DNA from: JAUPVS01 sp037139495
Lineage (GTDB): Bacteria > Patescibacteriota > Saccharimonadia > Saccharimonadales > JAUPVS01
Assembly (NCBI GenBank): GCA_037139495.1
Contig: JBAXGG010000014.1
Location: 1-21,325, forward strand
DNA length: 21,325 bases
Direction: 5' to 3'
Below, one piece after another: positions 21,320 to 21,325 of the stretch. The translations under genes and the position numbers were made by a program. The first letter of the stretch is position 1. Each line of letters begins with the position of its first letter. The notes beneath the pieces were generated by a model. The model was not told where the DNA came from, did not search any database, and was given only the letters and a program-made list of their open reading frames with translations.

Positions 21320-21325
21320 ATGAGC
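21320..21325 (+). CDS. Start of a truncated gene (only two codons in window)
   Basis: ATGAGC follows a good promoter and the Shine-Dalgarno AAGGA with 6-nt spacing. Only Met-Ser is visible, so nothing can be said about the product beyond its likely control through the inverted repeat upstream. Confidence 0.5.

Noticed and set aside
1..21325. CRISPR arrays, insertion sequences, integrases or toxin-antitoxin pairs
   Set aside because: No regularly spaced repeats and no transposase, integrase, Cas or toxin motif was seen anywhere in the window.

Overview
The gene set and style suggest a member of the Candidate Phyla Radiation (Patescibacteria), most likely Saccharibacteria (TM7). A compact division/cell-wall (dcw) cluster lies close to a protein that joins a sigma-70 region 4 to HARE-type winged helices, a combination I associate with that group. 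Several short proteins are unrecognised, and TGA works as an ordinary stop (ftsW ends in TGA), which argues against the UGA-recoded Gracilibacteria and Absconditabacteria. This placement is inference from gene content; no database search was made.

Left block (1-8387, all + strand): a dcw operon in the order mraZ, rsmH, ftsL-like, ftsI-type PBP, mraY, ftsW, murG, ftsQ/divIB. Four AGTGGGTA boxes overlap and follow a good promoter just upstream of mraZ, the expected arrangement for MraZ autorepression. Together the genes make lipid I and lipid II (mraY, murG) and the septal synthase (ftsW, PBP) with its regulators (ftsL, ftsQ). Two unusual stem-loops and a 19-codon ORF sit between rsmH and ftsL.

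Convergence zone (8388-9170): a 783-base gap where the + block meets the - block. It holds a 32-bp imperfect palindrome resembling a Xer/dif site, a second partial copy of its core, two perfect DnaA-box 9-mers, and a doubtful 34-codon ORF.

Right block (9171-20333, protein genes all on the - strand): the sigma-region-4/HARE regulator, a small unknown protein, topA, a 769-base non-coding interval, pth, der, an unknown 223-aa protein, an RsuA/RluB-type pseudouridine synthase, a response regulator with a very long disordered tail, and a membrane histidine kinase. The topA-pth interval contains what looks like an unannotated structured RNA of about 370 nt on the + strand, with a strong promoter, several stable hairpins, a possible pseudoknot and an intrinsic terminator. 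I could not match it to tmRNA, RNase P RNA, SRP RNA or 6S RNA. It is the best candidate for something new here.

Right edge (20334-21325): tRNA-Glu(CTC), then a strikingly A+T-rich 2H phosphoesterase (2'-5' RNA ligase-like) gene that looks acquired, then a promoter with a 22-bp operator-like inverted repeat ahead of a gene that starts at the window edge. Several genes have a -10 box only 6-7 nt before the start codon, which suggests that leaderless mRNAs are common in this organism.
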